Origin: an uncultured Planctomycetia bacterium
Lineage (GTDB): Bacteria > Planctomycetota > UBA1135 > GCA-002686595
DNA: 6,809 nucleotides
Direction of reading: 5' to 3'
Assembly (NCBI GenBank): GCA_937952135.1
Contig: CALFYL010000078.1
Coordinates: 1 to 6,809 of the forward strand
A model generated the notes under the pieces. It was not told the DNA's origin, ran no database searches, and saw only the letters and a list, made by a program, of their open reading frames with translations. Shown here piece by piece: positions 5,526 to 6,809 of this stretch (position 1 is its first letter; every line of letters starts with the position of its first letter). The position numbers and the translations under genes were made by a program.

Positions 5526-6809
5526 ATGATCTGCGCTTGCGCACAGTCGATGGCCGCGTTGCCCGGTCTGTTCTCGCCGCTTCCGGCGAACGTGGCGGCC
5601 ATGGGTTCGGTCAACGGCTCGGCCGGCGCGCAAGCCGCCTTGAACGCCGCGCTCGCGGCACAAGCCTCGGCCGCAGGAAGCGCGGCGCTCACGGCTGGCG
5701 TGTCGGTGCCCTTCAGCGTCGCCGCGATGGCGAGCTTGACCGCCATGGCGAACGCGGTCGGAGCGCTGCGGCTCGGACTGCGCATGAATCTGAGCGGCGG
5801 CAACTGCGCGCCGACGCTCGAGCAGCTCCTGCGCTCGATCGAAGCGAACGCCCTCGCCAAGGCGCTCGGCGGGCTGCCGATGAGCACGCTGTCGCCGCTG
5901 CAAGCGCTCGCGCAGCTCGCCTCCGCGCTCGCAGCGGCGAACGCGATGGGCGTCGGGCTGCTGTCGGCGAACGCCGCCGCGCAACTCAACGCGCAGGCCC
6001 AGGCTTCCGCGACTGCCGCCGCCTCGGCTCAAGCGAACGCTGGCTTGAGCGCGAGCGCCGCCGCGAGCTTGCAGGCGTACTTGGCCATGCAGGCGTCGCT
6101 CGCAGCGAACCTCGGCATCCAAATCGGAATGCCCGGCGGCGTCGGCATGCTCGGCGCGTCGCTCGGCAACGTGGCGTCGAACATGTCCGCGCTCAACGCC
6201 CTGAACGGCGCGCTCAACGCCGCGCTGCTGTCGCAGACGCTCGCGTTGCTCACCGCCCTCGCCGCGATCCAGAAGGCGCTCGGCCTGAACATGCTCACGG
6301 CCGGCGTCGGCGCCCTCGTGCCGTCGAAGCTCGCGGCGCTTTCGAAGACCTTCGGTCCGGGCTCGATGTCGAAGAGCCTGTCGAAAAGCGCTTCGAAGAC
6401 GCTGAGCAAGAGCGCGTCGAAAGCGGCCTCGAAGGCGCTCTCGAAGTCCGTGCAGAACGCCTACAGCGGCGGCCTCGGCAACCTGCTCACGGGCATCCCG
6501 GTGCTTCCGCCCGCCACGCTGCTGCTCGCGTACCTCGTGTCGAAGCTGATGGGCCAGTTGGGCGTCGGTCTCGTGCAGTACTCGTCGTGCGGGCCGCTGT
6601 GCCTGGTGAGCTCGATCTCGCTGCCGTGCCCGTTCGTCGCAGCCGACTTCGCGGAGGACATCGCGAAGCAGGGCGACCAACTCGCGACGCCCGAGCCGCA
6701 GCCTGTGGAAGCCGTGGCCGCGAGTTCGCTCGCCGCGAGCGCCGCGGCGCCGAGCGCGAGCGTCGGCGAGGCCGTGCAGTACTCGACGGCGACGAGCGCT
6801 TCCGTTCCT
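5526..6809 (+). CDS. Large Ala-rich hydrophobic protein of unknown function, candidate T6SS cargo or tip-associated protein (3' end outside window)
   Basis: An open frame of 428 codons runs from the ATG at 5526 to the window edge without a stop, 13 bases after the preceding gene. I do not recognise the family. About a quarter of the residues are Ala (105 of 428). Residues 1-373 contain only two Glu and no Asp. Regions in order: a short N-terminus with two Cys (MICACAQS); long Ala/Leu/Ser/Asn/Gln helices (about 30-265), with hydrophobic stretches near 229-266; seven Ser-Lys-x-x repeats (282-309); a hydrophobic segment near 321-345 (IPVLPPATLLLAYLVSKLMG); and a Cys-rich patch (CGPLC at 355-359, C368). 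From 374 on it is an acidic, Ala/Ser/Pro-rich stretch that looks like a linker to a further domain outside the window. The regular codon pattern and the acidic shift at 374 favour a real gene. Its place behind vgrG suggests an effector, pore-forming module or tip-associated protein, which is inference. No canonical PAAR motif is visible. Confidence 0.82.
   Translation, partial: MICACAQSMAALPGLFSPLPANVAAMGSVNGSAGAQAALNAALAAQASAAGSAALTAGVSVPFSVAAMASLTAMANAVGALRLGLRMNLSGGNCAPTLEQLLRSIEANALAKALGGLPMSTLSPLQALAQLASALAAANAMGVGLLSANAAAQLNAQAQASATAAASAQANAGLSASAAASLQAYLAMQASLAANLGIQIGMPGGVGMLGASLGNVASNMSALNALNGALNAALLSQTLALLTALAAIQKALGLNMLTAGVGALVPSKLAALSKTFGPGSMSKSLSKSASKTLSKSASKAASKALSKSVQNAYSGGLGNLLTGIPVLPPATLLLAYLVSKLMGQLGVGLVQYSSCGPLCLVSSISLPCPFVAADFAEDIAKQGDQLATPEPQPVEAVAASSLAASAAAPSASVGEAVQYSTATSASVP
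6369..6452 (+). repeat. Seven tandem 12-base units encoding Ser-Lys-x-x
   Basis: Residues 282-309 of the Ala-rich protein read SKSL, SKSA, SKTL, SKSA, SKAA, SKAL, SKSV. The Ser codon is TCG in six units and AGC in one, and Lys is AAG or AAA, so the protein pattern is kept while the DNA has drifted. The fourth residue is always Leu, Ala or Val and the second always Lys. As a helix this places a hydrophobic stripe about opposite a lysine stripe. It is flanked by Gly/Pro (FGPGSM before, YSGGLG after). Confidence 0.85.

Noticed and set aside
5259..6680. Long - strand open frames opposite the DUF6931-like and Ala-rich genes.
   Set aside because: The Arg/Ala/Glu-rich translation shows no motif. 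The + strand frame has consistent spacing with the preceding genes and a coherent repeat pattern.

Overview
The window is a piece of a type VI secretion system (T6SS) gene cluster, with every gene on the + strand. By eye GC is about two thirds, with Ser and Ala codons dominated by TCG and GCG/GCC. Most genes lack a clear Shine-Dalgarno sequence. This points to a high-GC Gram-negative such as a planctomycete, myxobacterium or proteobacterium. The taxon is a guess; nothing here identifies it.

Layout: (1) 1-710, the C-terminal quarter of the sheath-recycling AAA+ ATPase ClpV/TssH, cut by the window edge. (2) 711-992, a 282-base gap with no credible gene; it holds a weak promoter candidate, a cluster of C-runs and a strong ribosome binding site. 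(3) 993-1466, a canonical Hcp tube protein. (4) 1472-1519, a very strong GC hairpin just after the hcp stop. (5) 1555-2034, a second, divergent Hcp-like protein. (6) 2086-4863, a VgrG spike protein whose N-terminus is a further Hcp-like domain, giving an Hcp-VgrG fusion. (7) 4877-5512, a small protein resembling the T6SS-associated DUF6931 family. (8) 5526 to the window edge, a large Ala-rich, almost acid-free protein of unknown function with seven Ser-Lys-x-x repeats and a Cys-rich patch, incomplete at the 3' end.

How they may work together: Hcp stacks as hexameric rings into the inner tube, the VgrG trimer caps the tube, and ClpV disassembles the contracted sheath. The unusual part is three consecutive Hcp-like modules, the last fused to the spike. 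This suggests a specialised tube-to-spike junction, with the second Hcp as a possible partner for the fused domain. The two downstream genes are close behind vgrG (13-base gaps). That is the usual place for spike-loading chaperones, tip proteins and effectors, so they are the best candidates for cargo or cargo handling. No canonical PAAR protein is visible in the window.
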